A stretch of DNA of 64,000 nucleotides, taken from assembly GCA_014529385.2 (NCBI GenBank), contig CM043947.1, positions 131,155,891-131,219,890 of the forward strand, given 5' to 3'. Below, piece after piece: positions 42,325 to 54,459 of the stretch. A program made the position numbers and the translations under genes. Below the pieces are notes generated by a model. The model searched no databases and had not been told where the DNA came from. It worked only from the letters and a program-made list of their open reading frames with translations. Numbering within the stretch: position 1 is the first letter of the stretch; every line of letters starts with the position of its first letter. This DNA is from Adiantum capillus-veneris (Eukaryota; Streptophyta; Polypodiopsida; Polypodiales; Pteridaceae).

Positions 42325-45300
42325 ATGCAAGCCGCGGAGAAAGCCAAGAAGAAGTTAAACCAAAAGGAGAAACTGCAAGAACTGTCCCCTTATCAACTGG
42401 ACCCAGAGTTAGTAAAGGCAGCAAAGGCATCTTACCTTTCTAAAGAGCAGTTAGAAGAACACCATACCACGGTCTTCACTGGCAGGTTTAAGAGTGAAGA
42501 AGGGCATCCGGTGGAGTTGCAGCTCTTGCCTAAAGAAGTCTACGATGTAGCTGCAAAGCCAGAAACCAAAGAGGCTAACCGCAGGTTGGGAGTCCGACAC
42601 TTCTATGAACAAGAACCCTGCGGAGTAGACTTTCAGAAAGCTTACGAGCTTCTGTCCACCATCAAGGAAGACGGAACTGCCCAAATCTCAGACAACCAAG
42701 GAAATAAGGTAGAGGTTGTAATTACAAAGGAAATAGTGGCAGAGGCACTCAGATTGCCCACTGAAGGGATGACCATGCGAGCAAGAGATAGGAAAACAGT
42801 GGGCACGTTTACAAAGGAAACAGTTGCGGCTACATTTGCCGATCTCATCCACAAGCAGGTGGAAGAGCCAGCCCGTCAGTACCACCAACATTTCCATTTC
42901 CTGGCAAAAAGGCACCAAGGTACACGACACCAAATCACGCTGTGGCCACCACTTTTACACAAGTTCTGAAGTCAACCACCAGACAACCTGTGGACCACGC
43001 GCAATATGTGTTGACAACATTGAAGGCCACCAAGAAGGAGGGAAAGATAACATACTTGGGTGCGCCTGAAGTATTGACCAGGATAGCATATCATGCCTTC
43101 AGCATGGCCAACAACCTACCGCCTGCCCCGGATCAGAACACATGGATCTTGGCGGCTCAACCCTCTCCAAGATCTACAAGATCTGGTAAGCGATCATTTA
43201 AATCGGGTGATGAATCCGATGAGAGTTCATCATAGCATCATAGCAGTGAAAGCTCTGACAACTAAGAAAAAGAAGCTAGGAGGGAAGAAATGAAGTGAAA
43301 AGCTGTGGCTGCCCACCAAGAAGAGCCAGTGCAGAAACAAGCGAGATTTAAAAGAGAAAAACAGGCGTATCATCGCACTGGGCAAGCACAAGAAAAAGAC
43401 CCAGAAAAGTGGGTACCCACCGGCTTGAAAGGACTTCGAATGAAACATCATTCAAGGAAAGAGGCCGAGGATCCCAAGGATCATTTAGAAAGAACATACC
43501 AAGAGGTAGAGGCCTTGAAGTTGAAAGAGGTGGAAGAAGCGGCCAAGAAAGTTGAGGAAGCAGCAACTCAAGAGCAAGGCCAGGCATCCCCCCGACCCAC
43601 CTCACCATCGCCTTCGGAACATCAGGACCAGCACATGCCCACTCCACCATCATCACCGCCAAGCCAAGAGACCACTGAAGAAGCCAAGATCGACAAGGCA
43701 AAAGATTCTCATCTCACCCACCAAACGGAAGCTACACAACAAACTGACCATGCCGAGCAACATGCAGAAAAGGAAGCTGAACCAGCACCAGAGAAGACAA
43801 CCGAGGACACTCACAAGGAGTCGGATGAAACTAATAAAGAGCAAGATACAGAAAAAGAGCAAACCACTACACATGAGGAAGAAACCGAGACTGAGAAGGC
43901 AGAAAGGCCAGCAACCGAAGAAATTGTAAGGGTTGAGACCACATAGGTTGTTTCCACTCAGCCAAAAACTGCCGAGGTATCCAAACCTCAGGATGTCCAA
44001 GGAAAAGCAACCATCTTTATAGAAACACCAGCAATAACAACACAGCAAGAAGCAACACAAGAGGCTGCCGGCACATCTCAACTTGCAAGACAAGGGGAGT
44101 GGCAATCCAATGATAAAGTCATTCTACAAGTAAACGAGTATGCAAGGTAGATGCAAATCATGACGGAGAAACTCCGCTCAGCAGCCTTTAACCGCAGTAC
44201 TAAAGCCAAAGAATTAGAAATGGTCATCGATGCTCTTCAAGGCGAGCTCAACGACAAAATGGCTACTATCACAGATCTCCAAAGGCAAGTACAAGAGCTA
44301 AAGACTGAAGCAGAACGGCATCAGATATCCAGGGACAGCCAACAGAAGGAAATGGAGGAGTTGGGTGACCTCCTAACTAAGCTATCTAATGCCTGCAAAG
44401 TGAAAGATGAGCAGCTGACAAAAGTAACAAATGAACTTCTTACCACCTCTCTATCAGCTCAGAAGATTCAAGTACAATTAGATGTAGCAAACGCATCTCT
44501 GCTATTTTCTGAACAAAGAATTAATGATCGGGCCACTTTCTTGCGGCAATTAAGAGAAAATCTAGCCGTGGCCTCGATCAAGGGAGCACATGAAGTATAC
44601 AAAGCTCTTGAAAAGAAAAATAAATATTTAGAACTGGAGTTGAAGTTGGAGCAGTCACAACGCAGAGACCTGGCACTCATGCGGTCTTAAGGAAATTGCA
44701 CAATTGAAAAGAATGAATCAACTCCTCAAAGAAGGAAAGCTAGATATACAGGAAGAGGCAGGCACTTCAGAGCCACCCCAAGTGGAAATCCCCTCGGTCT
44801 CATTTTCTAAATTCGAGACACAGTCTACCGAAGAGCCAAGTGGGGGAGAAGATTTTCGGGTCCAAATCATAGAGGAAGACACAGTGCCAATGGTCCAATT
44901 GTCAAAGGCTGAAGAAGATGCACTGAAGGAGAAGACTGCCTTAGAAGTAGATGAGCAGTGGAAGGCAGCTATGGATTGGGAGTTGAGAGTTTTACACTCT
45001 GTCAACATCACTCAACTCACTCCCAATCAAATCAATGCTCAATGGCACCAACAATCCCTACCATACCCTCTTATCAAGGTTAAACTCTTACAGATAAAAG
45101 AAATATTATACAAGGATATGCAAGAAGATGGCACTGATAAAGACCACCCGAAGTGGAGGGTGAGCTGACTGAACAAGAATCCAAGATACTTGATTCTGTT
45201 CACGAGAGCACCTGCTGCCATACAGAAAGATCCAAAAAAAATTCATGTACCTCGAGTAAGGACATGGCAAGCACACGAAGCACTGCAGAAGAAGAGGCCA

Positions 45301-45858
45301 ACATGGCTAAATTTTCCCAGGCTGCCAGCTCCAAAGAGAGGCCAAGCAACAGAAGAATACATGGTGAAAACCCTAACGGGCGCCATGACATTCTTCAAAA
45401 GTCTGCCAGATCTCTCTTGCGCAATGCTATACAAAATCTGCAGGATGCTACTCACTTGCATACAGATCTTCAATGATCCCGAGTAGACAGGAGCTCCATG
45501 GCTCTCATTTTTGGAAGGGAACAAAGGTCTCTGCTATGATTTAAGTGGGCAGCCCTCAGAGGAAGTTCTTTATGACTTTTATGCCCGATGCATGTTTCTA
45601 CCCTCGCACAATATGCTAACTTGTGAGGAGGCATTTTACACTGGCTTCTTCACCTGGCGAACGAAGATATTTGCGCCGGTGATAAGAAACCTCACAGCCA
45701 GATTTGTAGGATACTCGGCAGTGGAACTAAAAAATAGAGTCACCATGCAATTTTTGCAAGTGCCAGACAAAGAACGCAAAATCAGATACGAAAAGGCACT
45801 GGAAGTACTAAAGGACCGCCTCGCCCGTTGTCAACCCAAAGATTACTTCAGCCCATAA
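42325..45858 (+). pseudogene. 3' ORF of B2
   Basis: Same architecture as the B1 ORF. Segment 1 (42325-42969) includes GNKVEVVITKEIVAEALRLP. A -1 frame change at the same place as in B1 leads to 42942-43235. The linker (43305-43946), coiled coil (44151-44690) and C-terminal domain (44704-45858) follow. Stops at 43233, about 43263 and 43297, 43944, 44148, 45166 and 45484 and a small deletion with frame change at 44690 break it. The breaks differ from those of B1 except at the shared frame change, so the two copies decayed independently from a common ORF. Confidence 0.7.
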
Positions 45859-45883
45859 AGCTGTGTCAAGGGACGACACAGGC

Positions 45884-45897
45884 GAGGAGGGGGGAAA
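45884..45897 (+). promoter_or_regulatory. Polypurine tract of B2
   Basis: GAGGAGGGGGGAAA directly before TGTTAGCAGC at 45898, identical to B1. Confidence 0.9.
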
Positions 45898-46806
45898 TGT
45901 TAGCAGCAAGCTAACGCGGACACCATTTTCTGGAGTTCTCCTTGTAAAAACACTTATTATCTTGATAAATTGGGAATATTGTAACTCCTATTTTCTTGGT
46001 AAACTTTGTAATTAATGAGCCGGGGCTACAAGCTTCCAGATTGTATTAGCCATTCAATTTCCAGCTTTGGTAGAACTCCAGATTATTACTTTGACCATCC
46101 AAAAACCTTAGCTAAGGTATAAAAGCCAATTTTTATAAGTTTTTGGATAAGAAATACACAGTGTGAGCTAACGGCACTCACTTCTCTCCTTCTTGCACTC
46201 CCTAATCCCTCTCCTGTTGTCACATTGCGAATGCGTTTGTTGCATTGCAACCGCAGGTAAGAGCTCTACGCATTGACGTAAGCCATTCACAGTATTTCGT
46301 AGCTTTTGGCATTGCCAACCCGCGACCTAATTTCATCATAACTAGGAATTTACACTTTTAAAATGAAAACTAAGCATAGGTGGGGTATTGGGTCATCATT
46401 GCTAAGCATTTAGATGCATTCTGGGTCGAAAACGACTAGGTCAAAAATCCATTGCTGTTAATAATCGCGATTTTGGAACTTGACCGAAAGTGGGGTTTGA
46501 GGCCATAGGCATGTGTGCTTAGGTCTTATAAACTTGTCCTAGAAGTTTCGTTACGTTTGGATGTCATTTGATGCTGTAACGGATGTGATTTGCTTGCCGA
46601 TGAGCGATTGGCTTTTGGTGATTTCAGTCACTTGAGTGTAGCCTGAGTTAGATGCGAGTTGTTAGTTGTTTTCCAAGAGATTGACAACCTCTTGTAGGCT
46701 CTATGCACTAGTCAAGTCAGCTTTGTTCCATGGTTTGACAAATTAATCGTGATTCTCGCTAATACTGCAATAAGATAGGATGGTGAGGTTAGACATGCGT
46801 CCCACA
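45898..46806 (+). repeat. 3' LTR of B2
   Basis: TGTTAGCAGC to GTCCCACA, 909 bp. It has TATAAAAG at 46118-46125 and a half-palindrome TTAATAATCGCGATTTT at 46458-46474; here the CGCG core is intact, where B1 has TGCG. Confidence 0.87.
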
Positions 46807-47186
46807 ACCATGGACCCAATTAGTTGGGTACTTTTCACAAGATTACTAGTTAGTTTAAACTAAGTTTCATATCATATTTTTGGTTTATGGATGGCGGCCG
46901 TGCCTCTTAAACGTGGGACAAAAGGCGTTGTTTATGGATTCTAAATATATCAATGGGATTTCATCTTTATGTTAGGAACAGCTTTCATTAGAATCCTAAT
47001 TTATCGACTTGGCTTGTGGCTTATATCCCTTATAACCACGTAAACAATGGATAGAGGACTTCCTCTCTTCTGTTGCTTGTATCTCTACTTTGTGAAAACG
47101 GAGTAGGGTGTCGTCAACGGAAAAGGAGAATAAAGGAAGGCCATCTATCAAGTTGTCCCAATCTTCTCAAGATTGGGGACCTCACA
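46807..47186 (+). repeat. 5' LTR of G, truncated on the left
   Basis: It matches 50387-50763 and ends CTCACA. B2 abuts its left end, so about 1.77 kb of the LTR is missing here. Confidence 0.85.
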
Positions 47187-47187
47187 A

Positions 47188-47200
47188 TTGGTATCAGATC
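47188..47200 (+). promoter_or_regulatory. Primer-binding site of G
   Basis: TTGGTATCAGATC, the initiator-Met tRNA complement with one change (GATC for GAGC). Confidence 0.8.
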
Positions 47201-47436
47201 CTAGGTTAAAAAGATTAAATTGGCTACTTCAAGCTTCCTCATGTGTATGGTTTCTATATCCATTATCCGACTCGTAGAAATATTTTACGTTATGCCGATT
47301 GACGTGTACCATAGTTATGGTTGAAACCTCTATTATATTTTCTCATGGAGAGATCTTTTGTAGACCCATATATGACATTTTGATGACTTTATGAATAAAA
47401 GATTGAGTTGTTTTTCTACAAAGAAATTGTTTGACT

Positions 47437-47720
47437 GGTTAAGTCATGTAAGTGAGTTTTTTTGGTGGATTGGATGACCCATGACTAGTTAAGTCAGGTG
47501 ATTGAGATAATCATGATTGGTTAACTCATATGATTGAGTTTCTATGGATTGGATAATTCATGGCTGGTTAAGTCATGTGATTGAGTTTTTATGAACTAGA
47601 TAAGTCAAGATTGGTTAAGTCATATGATTGAGTTTTAATGGATTGGATAAGTAATAATTGGTTAAGTCATACGAGTGAGCTTTTAGTAGACTGGGTAAGT
47701 CTAATTTTGGAAAATACCAT
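47437..47720 (+). repeat. Irregular GGTTAAGTCAT repeats in leader of G
   Basis: GGTTAAGTCAT or a near copy occurs about six times (47437, 47487, 47519, 47576, 47613, 47660), with ATTGAGTTT and GGATTGGATAA between. Spacing is 32-57 bp, so this is a worn tandem array between PBS and gag. Confidence 0.75.
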
Positions 47721-47743
47721 ATTGATTTGAGCTATTATAAACA

Positions 47744-48512
47744 TTGATGTACACTCAGGGGAATCTTCAAATCACTTCTATGTTGGAGAACCCTCAGAAC
47801 AATGCTATTTATACAGAGATTCAGAAGAAGAAGTTGTTTCTCAAACAAATGCAACCGCCTTCTTTTAAAGGAGAGGGTACTGATATTGAGAAAGATGCAG
47901 AACTATGGATTGAAGCTATGGATGATTACTTCTCTGCTACAAGGACCACACCTACAAATCAAGCGATGTTAGGGATGTTTCGTCTCTCATGGGAAGTGAA
48001 ATTATGGTGGAAACAACATTGTCGTGACATGGGAGTAGTAGAGAACTCTCAGAGTTAGTGAAAAATCAAACAAGCAATGAAGGAAAGATACCTACCCCCT
48101 GCCCATGAAGCAATAAAGATGAATGAGTTCTTTAGCTTGAAACAATACAGTTTATCCTTGGAAGAGTACTACTCAAAGTTTGTAAGGCTTAGACGTTACG
48201 CACCATCAATGACCATAGAGTAGTAGGTAGCTTTCTTTTGTCAAGGTTTAAGAGAACCAATCAGTTCGCTACCACTATACAAGATGTTTTACTACATGCT
48301 AAACCTTTGATGAAGAAACAAGGGATTACAAGAAGAATTAAATAGAATCAAAGCTTTAGAGATATACAACCACAAAGAGCTTATGCTGCTAATGTGCAAG
48401 ATCCTCCTTGCTTGAATGTTCGTTGATTTGAATGTGGAGAGTTGGGACATTATCAAAACTCTTGTCCACGATTGACTAATGGAGCAGTAGTAGCAAGTGA
48501 AGGAGACTAAAG
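47744..48512 (+). pseudogene. gag: gag of G
   Basis: ATG at 47747. N-terminal FKGEGTDIEKDAELWIEAM, then LGMFRLSWEVKLWWKQHC and, after a TAG at 48056, IKQAMKERYLPPAHEAIK, LEEYYSKFVRLRRYAPSM, two stops near 48221, and FFCQGLREPI. This is a full-order retrotrans_gag domain. The C-terminal knuckle reads FECGELGHYQNSC (about 48430-48469) with its first Cys codon turned into TGA. It ends near 48510. Gag would package RNA; no pol follows. Confidence 0.8.
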
Positions 48513-48604
48513 ACACCACTCTTTTGGATATAATGATGGTCGAGATAGTAATTAGAGTAGGAGTATCCTCACTTTTTCTCGAGATGAGGACATCTCAAAT
48601 CCCT

Positions 48605-48617
48605 AAGTTGAGGAGAT
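48605..48617 (+). promoter_or_regulatory. Polypurine tract of G
   Basis: AAGTTGAGGAGAT directly before LTR start TGTAATG at 48618; compare AAGTTGGGGTGAT in A. Confidence 0.75.
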
Positions 48618-49111
48618 TGTAATGTACCCAACATTTTTCACTAAAGTATTTCATTTACTTTGAAAATATTTAAGGCTTGCTTTTTATTAACTCAAAGAGC
48701 ATTCTAATGGAATGATCGGATTGAAAATCGGATTCTAGAACTACTAATTATGACCCTTATTCACTTGAAAACAATAGGTTGATGGAAAACTTAAGCCTCA
48801 AGATTGTAACTAAAGATAAGAGTTGACCTTTTAGGAAAGAGAGAGCAATTTTAGGAAAGGAGGAGTAATTTTAGAAAAGAAGGAGTAGGAGGAGTAATTT
48901 TAGGAAAAAAAAGAGGAGGAGTTTAGTTAAGAGCTCTTTTCTTGGAAGCCAAGCTTCTTCTTAGAGGTTCGGAATCATGCATCGAAATTCGTGCCCGTAA
49001 AAATAAAAAATAAATTTTAAAAATTAAAAAAATATAAAAAAATTAGAGCCACGAACGTACGTGAACTTATCTCTCTTTGCTTTCCTCTATTCTTAGCTGG
49101 CCTTGAGAGCC

Positions 49112-49120
49112 TATATAAAG
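49112..49120 (+). promoter_or_regulatory. TATA box in LTR of G
   Basis: TATATAAAG followed by ACCCCTCTCCCTTCTCTTTC, a CT-rich start-site context as in the LTR of A. Confidence 0.65.
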
Positions 49121-49317
49121 ACCCCTCTCCCTTCTCTTTCAAAACACACACTCTCAGAAGCGGAAGCTCTCTTGCCTTGACGTCGGAGTTACCTTCTCTC
49201 CCTCAAGCTCTTACCTTCAAGCCATCTCTGTCTCCAAGTATTTCTCTACCATCGTCGTGTTGTCCTTCGGATTCTTGAGTTTCCTTTCTCTCTTTCCCTT
49301 TTCTTTACCTCATTACG

Positions 49318-49497
49318 ATGGCCCCGAAGTGAGTGACTCGAAGCTCAAAGGATGCTCCTGTCATTCCGCCTACAAGGAAGGTACAAAAGAAGGTATCATC
49401 TACTCCAATCATAACTCAGGCAGAGGTATCGGCTCCAAACGAAAGTGAAATTGTCCAACCTTAAACACAGGAGGTAGTTGAGCATGTCCCTAATCCG
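49318..49497 (+). pseudogene. LTR-encoded first exon of G
   Basis: ATG at 49318 opens a basic, Ser/Thr/Val/Lys-rich frame (MAPK, VTRSSKDAPVIPPTRK, VSSTPIITQAEVSAPNES) of exactly 60 codons to CCG|GTGAGA (GT at 49498), a good splice donor. Two stops interrupt it, TGA at codon 5 and TAA near codon 50, both explicable as single C-to-T changes (CGA, CAA). Element A has an equivalent ATG-to-donor segment downstream of its LTR promoter. Confidence 0.45.
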
Positions 49498-49789
49498 GTG
49501 AGACAAATTTATAATTTTGCATTGCTGTTCATGTTTCCTTGAGAAGCTAAGCATAGGGATTCCCTTAAACCGTCCAAGAAACGTGATTCTATCACAAGAA
49601 ACAAGCATATGTTTTCATAGATTAATGAAAGAACTGTTTGGTAAATTGTAACTATTTGTTAAATTGTTATTGTTTGATAAGTTGTTACTGGTTGATATGA
49701 AGAGTTGGTTGATTATGTTTGAAGAATCGTTTAAAGAGAAGAATTGTTGAAAGAGTATCTTTTGTTCCTCGCGGGGAGCGAGATGATTT

Positions 49790-49970
49790 CGCGGTTAGCG
49801 GAGATTAAGTTGAGGTTATTGGCTCCCTTTTGTTCCTGGCAGTTAGCGGGATGCCTCGCAGGTAGCACGATGCCTGGCGGTTAGCAAGATGCCTCGTGGG
49901 TAGCGGGATGCCTGGAGGTTAGCAAGATACCTCGCGGTTAGCAAGATGGGAAGGTTGTGCAATTCGCGGT
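49790..49970 (+). repeat. 20-bp tandem repeats in LTR of G
   Basis: About eight worn units of the form GATGCCTSGCGGKTAGC, for example GATGCCTGGCGGTTAGCAA. GC-rich compared with the surrounding LTR. Not present in A. Confidence 0.8.
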
Positions 49971-50763
49971 TAGCGAATAAATCCTTTGCAAAAGCTCTGT
50001 TGGTTAGACAGAGAAAGTTCGTGGGTAGCAGCGGCAAACTCATAAGAAATTGGAAAATTTGTTTTTATCGAAATATAGGATTGTCTTCATTAGGCCTTGT
50101 TTGAATTATTTTGGTATTGTTTGAAGGGCTATATAAAAGAATCTGTGTTTGGCATTAATTAAGGAATTGTTTGTATATGTAAAATAGTGTGGTAGTAATT
50201 AGAAAACAAGCTAAAAAGTGTGAATGTGGGGTGGAAAGTGGGGGTTGGCTCAGGTTGCCAGTAAAGGATGGGTGGTCGCGATTAGTCGAGAAACTCTCCA
50301 CTCCCTCTTATTAAGAGAAGAAAAATTAGAGACTTATTGTGCCAAGAGTCGAGAAGTCCTAAATATACGTGCCCTTGAAAGCTATGGACCCGATTAGTCA
50401 GGTACTTTTCACAAGATTACTAGTTAGTTTAGACTAAGTCTCATATCATATTTATGGTTTATGGATGGCGGTCGTGCCTCTTAAACGTGCAAAAAAAGGT
50501 GTTGTTTATGGATTCTAAATATGTCAATGGGATTTCATCTTTATTTTAGAAAACAGCTTTCATTAGAATCCTAGATTTATGGACCTAGCTTGTGGCATAT
50601 GACCCTTATAACCACGTAAACGATGGATAGAGGACTTTCTCTCTTCTGTTCCTCGTATCTCTACTTTGTGGAAACGGAGTAGGATGTCATCAAATGGAAA
50701 AGGAGAATAAAGGAAGGCCATCTATCAAGTCGCCCCAATCTTCTCGGGGTTGGGGACCTCACA

Positions 50764-51030
50764 ACAAGAGGAGGAATCTAACAATTTGTTTGAACTATCA
50801 GTATCATTTTCTTTTTCAATATAAAATAGTAGTTTGACTGAAATATAGATTGATTGAAATATAGTTTGAAAGTATAGTTTGATTGAACTATACTTTGCAA
50901 AGGTAAATGCGTATAATATGGGAATATAACTCTTAATTATGTTTTATACGTATAAAAATCATTATACAAGTAACAAGCCTATAAATGCAACTAAGGCTAT
51001 AACAGCTTATTAGAGTATTTGATAAGCAGG
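50764..51030 (+). other. AT-rich spacer between G and H
   Basis: Short repeats of TAGTTTGATTGAA(A/C)TATA (50830-50900). It may be the 3' end of H (minus strand) but I see no LTR boundary. Confidence 0.35.
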
Positions 51031-51039
51031 TTGTTCTTT

Positions 51040-54000
51040 TATGTCCATTGTGTTATCATGCCTATGAAGTTGATCAAATCATCCTTGAGCTTTGAGATTA
51101 TGCTCTTCTATTCAGTGTCATTGAGGACTGACTTCTAGACCACCCATAAAGCTAAGCTTACTTCCTTGTATCAACCCCTTATTTGATCCACAATATGGAT
51201 ATATTGCTTCTAATCAACAAGATCATTTTATGAATGTGGTATAGGGCTGGAGAAAAATTTGATAGCTCATCTTTTTTCATTGAGGTGCATACTTTGAGTC
51301 TGGCACTACCTCAATGTAGTTTAGGACAATCTGGTTTTCTTGTTGCATCTTTCTAAGAATTTTGACCAAATGAAATAGACCTTTTAAGGCCTTTCCTTGT
51401 TCTCTGATGCTCATTTTGGAAAGTGGCTCCTCAATTGTTGGATGCATTACTTTTCAACATAGCCACCACACGATGGTCAAAAATCCTTTTGGATATTTGC
51501 ATTTTTAGTAACATTTCTTTGACTTCATTTTTTATATCCGTGGATGCACTTGTAAGCTGGTTTGTTGCCTAGTAACACTTCTAGTTGAATTTATAGAGAC
51601 TTTGAGTATTCATAGTAGTCATTTGCTTTGTGTGCGTGCTCACTAAAGTGTCATCCCTTTGTAAGAATATTCAAAGTAGTCATTTGCTTTGTCTGGGTGT
51701 TTACTAAAGTGTCATCCTTTGTAAGAATATAATACGGGATTATGTTCAAAACTTGAACTACATATGGGATGTACTGGTGGACTACATGTCTAACGTTCAT
51801 GGTAATTGATTACTTTACATTGCTTCATCATCCTTTTAGCTCCCACATATAGCATCTGATAGTGTTACAGATCCAAATATTAGGTATCATCAACCTAAAG
51901 GTATGTTTAGATTTGAACCTGCTTCTCTCTTATTAAATGTTTTCTTGGACTCAGACATTGATTTGAAAAATATAATTTGTGGTTTGAATTTGGCTCCTCT
52001 TGAATCGGTTTTTGCTTATCTCTACATGTGAGAGCCATTTGTTGCTGGGTTGCTTAAGTCTATTGGTTTTGAGGTGGGTTCCTTGATCCCCCTTTGTCTA
52101 ATCTGCAATGTTATCTAGGGTTTGGTTGGATTCTCATCACGTGCCTGACTAGCCTACTAACCCTATCCCTAACTTAAACTAGGAGCATCCGTGGGGTCAT
52201 CATCATCAACATCCTTCTTTGATGATGGCTCCCCCTCAGTGGTGTCTCCTTCTTTATTTTCTTCTTTGTTATCCTCCTTATCTTACCCTTCATTTGGGTT
52301 TGTTCTCAAATGTTCAATGAGTGCCTGATTGACCAAAGCTCTGGTCTACGTGGGGCTCTTTCCCTCCAAATCTTCTTTTATAGTGACCGCCAGTTTTTGT
52401 AAATCTTTCAGATTGAGGGTCATATTTCCCTTTGAGATAGTAGTGTCTAGTAGTATGATTGATAAATGTACTTGTCCAATACATACTGCTTCACAAGCTT
52501 CTAGACTTCCTTTAAACTCTCATGTGAACCTTGCTTTTGATCAAGCAATAGCTTTTGTTATGTTAGCTCTTGGATAAGTTTCCATTTTTTAGCATTTAGA
52601 TTAGAATTGAGCAGCTTCAATTTCTCACTCTATTGTTGTGATTCCTTGATCATTTTGGTATTTTTCTCCCTTGAATATCCATCTTCTAGTAGGATCTCTT
52701 TTAGCTTTAGTACCTCCTTTCTATAGTTGTCAGCATTAATAAATTCTTGCTTCATTTTTTGTTGGAGGCGAGCAATATTAGAATGCTAGATACTTGTGTG
52801 GGCTTCCATCATTTGTCCTAGAGCATTTATAATTGTGTTCCACCCATTCCAAGTAGTGATGACATAGCCATTTGTGATTGTGTTGACATCATTACTATCT
52901 ATTTTGTATTTGATGACTGGAACTTTGTAAGGTACTACCATTTTTTTTGGAGGTGTCAATGACCAGATCACCCACCAACCTATTATTTCTAAGGTTTTAA
53001 GTCTATCTACAAATCTTTGGATTGAGGTTATGGTGTGTGCCTTGTTTGGTAACATTGGCAGCTTGCTTCGATGTTCCTCCCTATTCATTTGTTTGATTAG
53101 GGCTTATTTGCAAATTGATGGCTATTTCAAGGATCGTACCTGGTAGTACATTGATTGTAGCTCTAGAGATTCCAGCTATCTTTTTAGTGGTTACCTTGGG
53201 CTTCTTCTCTCTCGATGTTCCAAATATTTTCTTTGCTTTGAAACTCAATTGGTCACAAAACTCTTTAGTCAAGTGTGGTTTTTTGGAACCTTTTCAATGA
53301 TTTTTGTCGCTGGAATCTGTTTCAGCACGTGTTCCTTGCTTGTCTGAACTCCTAATTTAGTCAAGTCTAGCGCTTTTTTGACCTTTTGGATTTCCTAATC
53401 TTAGGTTTACATTTTCCATGTTTACATGTTTTGGAACACATGTAATCTTGTACACTTCCAGACATACCATGCCTTGAAAAGGTACAAGGTTCACAAAGGA
53501 TTTAGTGCTTTGGCTAGAAACATGCAAAAAGTTTTTTCACACATATATGTGGGTTGTTCTTCAAGCCGATCATCTCTGTAGTGAATTTGTATGTTTCTTC
53601 TTGCTCCAGTGCTGAGATTGAGATCTTCTCCTCCAAATTTATACTTCTTTTTGAGTTTAGGTGTTTTATTTAAGAAATTTTTTATGGTATCAACATTGCA
53701 AGGTTGGGCTTTTTGGTCCAATGGAAGTCTAAAGATCACAATAGTAGTTAATTGAATATTTCTTCCATTAATCACGACCATTGATGTATCAGCATTGAAT
53801 GTCTCCATGATTTATTTGAAACTAGCCATGTTGTTGGGGATTTTAGCTTCCTCCATTAGCACTGTCATGCCCCATTTTTGTAGTTCTTTTTTGCTTTCCT
53901 TCAAAGAACACTTCCCAAATTCTTGATAAGAGACTGTTGTCTATGACTATTTTTCCAAGCCCTGGCCATTTCTTATATGGATTTTTGTTGCTCTTCCAAC

Positions 54001-54065
54001 ACTTCTTGCATTTTCTGGAGGAGATAACACACGTGCTTTCCCATCTTTAAACTCTACAAAATTAA
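51040..54065 (-). pseudogene. 3' ORF of H with coiled coil, B-like architecture
   Basis: After integrase the minus strand carries scattered open segments: WEVFFEGKQKRTTKMG (53900), METFNADTSMVVINGRNIQ ... IVIFRLPLDQKA (53808-53690), GARRNIQIHYRDD, then IGWWVIWSLTPPKK (52980), then a heptad-rich stretch ARLQQKMKQEFINADN to SREKNTKMIKESQQQ (52780-52620). The order of a VNG...(I/V)..LP domain followed by coiled coil resembles the ORF of B. The C-terminal part (52500-51040) is too decayed to compare. Function unknown. Confidence 0.45.
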
Positions 54066-54459
54066 ATGCGTAGAGAAGGAGAACTTATTAGATGATATTG
54101 GTGATGGAAACCAAGCATATACAGAAGGGTTTATGTGTGGAATTATTGAAGGAAAAGGTGTTATAGTAGAGGGCTATGTGGCAGTACGCTATGTGGGCAC
54201 AAGAGGTGAGGGAATGGTTCCATGGTTGCACAGTGATTCTAATGGCAATCACCATCGTTATTGACGTGGTAGTCATGCATTGGTTCTTCCTTATAATGAT
54301 TAGCAGTGGGATACCCAAAAAGATACACAAATTAACGTTTTTCCAGTAATCGTTTGAGCATTTAGTGTATGAGAATAAGACTTGAAAATCCTCTTAGCAT
54401 TCTCCAATTGAATGTTCTTGTTGACTCTAACCACTTCAGATCTTGCTAAAATAAGTCCA

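Larger units (their letters stand above)
40663..46806 (+). mobile_element. Element B, copy 2
   Basis: From about 41333 it matches B1 (13631-19111) to the end. 40663-41332 is non-coding and reads on smoothly, probably more of the leader that in B1 lies beyond A. No 5' LTR matching 45898-46806 exists upstream in the window, so the left end was lost or replaced. The right end meets the 5' LTR of G. Confidence 0.75.
46807..50763 (+). mobile_element. Element G: gag-only LTR element related to A
   Basis: The 5' LTR fragment (46807-47186) matches the end of the 3' LTR (48618-50763). An initiator-Met-like PBS follows at 47188. The interior of 1.43 kb encodes only gag, and the 3' LTR is 2146 bp. G shares with A the terminal GGGGACCTCACA, the gag start FKGxG...DAExWI, the pre-LTR string GATGAGGACATCTCAAAT and an LTR block (A 13200-13340, G 50220-50340). 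The left part of the 5' LTR is replaced by B2. Confidence 0.85.
48618..50763 (+). repeat. 3' LTR of G
   Basis: TGTAATGTACCC to GGACCTCACA, 2146 bp. Contents: TATA box at 49112, LTR-encoded exon at 49318-49497, 20-bp tandem repeats at about 49790-49970, a block shared with the LTR of A, and the terminal region repeated at 46807-47186. Confidence 0.87.

Noticed and set aside
46790-46830. Target duplication for B2 in the LTR of G
   Set aside because: The left flank of B2 is not identifiable, so no repeat can be tested.
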